From positions 1-32,203 of the forward strand of contig QKDN01000060.1 of NCBI GenBank assembly GCA_003252535.1: DNA of 32,203 bases, written 5' to 3'. Made by a program: the position numbers and the translations under genes. The notes beneath the pieces were generated by a model. That model saw only the letters and a program-made list of their open reading frames with translations, was not told the origin of the DNA and ran no database searches. Source of the stretch: Campylobacterota bacterium. GTDB taxonomy: Bacteria; Campylobacterota; Campylobacteria; Campylobacterales; Sulfurovaceae. How positions within the stretch are numbered: the stretch's first letter is position 1; every line of letters begins with the position of its first letter. Shown here piece after piece: positions 32,069-32,203 of this stretch.

Positions 32069-32203
32069 TCAACTTTTAACTCCAACAAAGAAAGACCGTA
32101 AAGAGAAAAGTTTGTAAGGGCTCCATGCAAAAAGCTTGCGAGCCTGTTTTATATTGGAGAAGTTGTTGAGATTGAATATGTTCATGGCTAAACTTCTGAT
32201 AAT
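32069..32203 (-). CDS. C-terminal fragment of an unidentified protein, possibly a transposase
   Basis: An open frame enters from the window edge and stops at 32069-32071 (44 codons visible). The end reads IIRSLAMNIFNL ... ARKLFAWSPYKLF. The IRSLAMNIF run resembles the C-terminal helix of several DDE transposases (for example IRRLALNLL in ISAs1-type proteins). The local DNA is A+T-rich like the hamA edge. The fragment is too short for a firm family call. Confidence 0.35.
   Translation of the reverse strand: MIRSLAMNIFNLNNFSNIKQARKLFAWSPYKLFSLRSFFVGVKS
32119..32144. repeat. Bulged hairpin within the edge open frame
   Basis: GGCTC/GAGCC and GCAA/TTGC form a nine-pair stem with a 3-base bulge and a 5-base loop. 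On the plus strand it is followed by TGTTTT, so it could terminate transcription entering from the left. It overlaps the edge open frame, and may be structure at an insertion-sequence end. Confidence 0.3.

Overview
The window looks like a chromosomal segment of a Campylobacterota bacterium, perhaps near Sulfurovum/Nitratifractor; the genus is a guess. The main evidence is the block purD - RDD protein - lptD - phosphoribosyltransferase - pnp (8.4-15.1 kb). Helicobacter and Campylobacter keep a similar purD-to-pnp neighbourhood. PurD also carries the GREY variant of its N-terminal motif that I recall from that group, and a 6S-like RNA lies just upstream of purD. Most of the window is moderately G+C-rich by eye. 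Both ends are clearly A+T-rich, which suggests acquired DNA.

Left edge (1-1.3 kb, minus strand): a Hachiman-type anti-phage module. It has a complete HamA (DUF1837 nuclease-like) and the first 79 codons of the next gene, which by position should be the HamB helicase. A gap with three small inverted repeats separates it from the next operon.

1.3-7.9 kb (minus strand): nine tightly coupled genes that look like a dedicated type II fatty-acid/polyketide-like lipid pathway. In transcription order they encode an ICMT/PEMT-like membrane methyltransferase, a FabZ-like dehydratase, a half-length ketosynthase-like protein without the catalytic Cys, a complete ketosynthase, a ketoreductase, a nitroreductase-fold flavoprotein, an unusually long acyl carrier protein, a second SDR, and a radical-SAM enzyme of the tetraether-lipid-synthase (Tes/MJ0619) type. 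The product is unknown. The gene mix is not a standard aryl-polyene or housekeeping FAS set.

8.1-15.1 kb (plus strand): a 6S-like RNA, then purD, an RDD membrane protein, lptD, a PRPP-motif phosphoribosyltransferase and pnp, mostly overlapping.

15.2-31.9 kb (minus strand): a large envelope/exopolysaccharide locus in two transcription units. The upstream unit encodes an NfrB-like inner-membrane glycosyltransferase with a C-terminal MshEN domain holding two 24-residue c-di-GMP motifs with the canonical 5-residue spacer. It continues with an NfrA-like TPR/outer-membrane protein, a PKD-repeat lipoprotein with a DUF2334 deacetylase-like domain, and a GH26-like lipoprotein whose domain order appears circularly permuted; it ends at a good intrinsic terminator. 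The downstream unit encodes a CotH-kinase lipoprotein, a polytopic membrane protein, a second processive GT2, a membrane-anchored bactofilin-like beta-helix protein, a DUF2194-like deacetylase and a YaiO-like beta-barrel. Each unit therefore has a synthase, a barrel and a deacetylase. The simplest reading is a c-di-GMP-gated Nfr-type polysaccharide secretion system expanded with modification and trimming enzymes.

Right edge (32.07-32.2 kb): an A+T-rich open frame ending in the window, possibly the C-terminus of a transposase.
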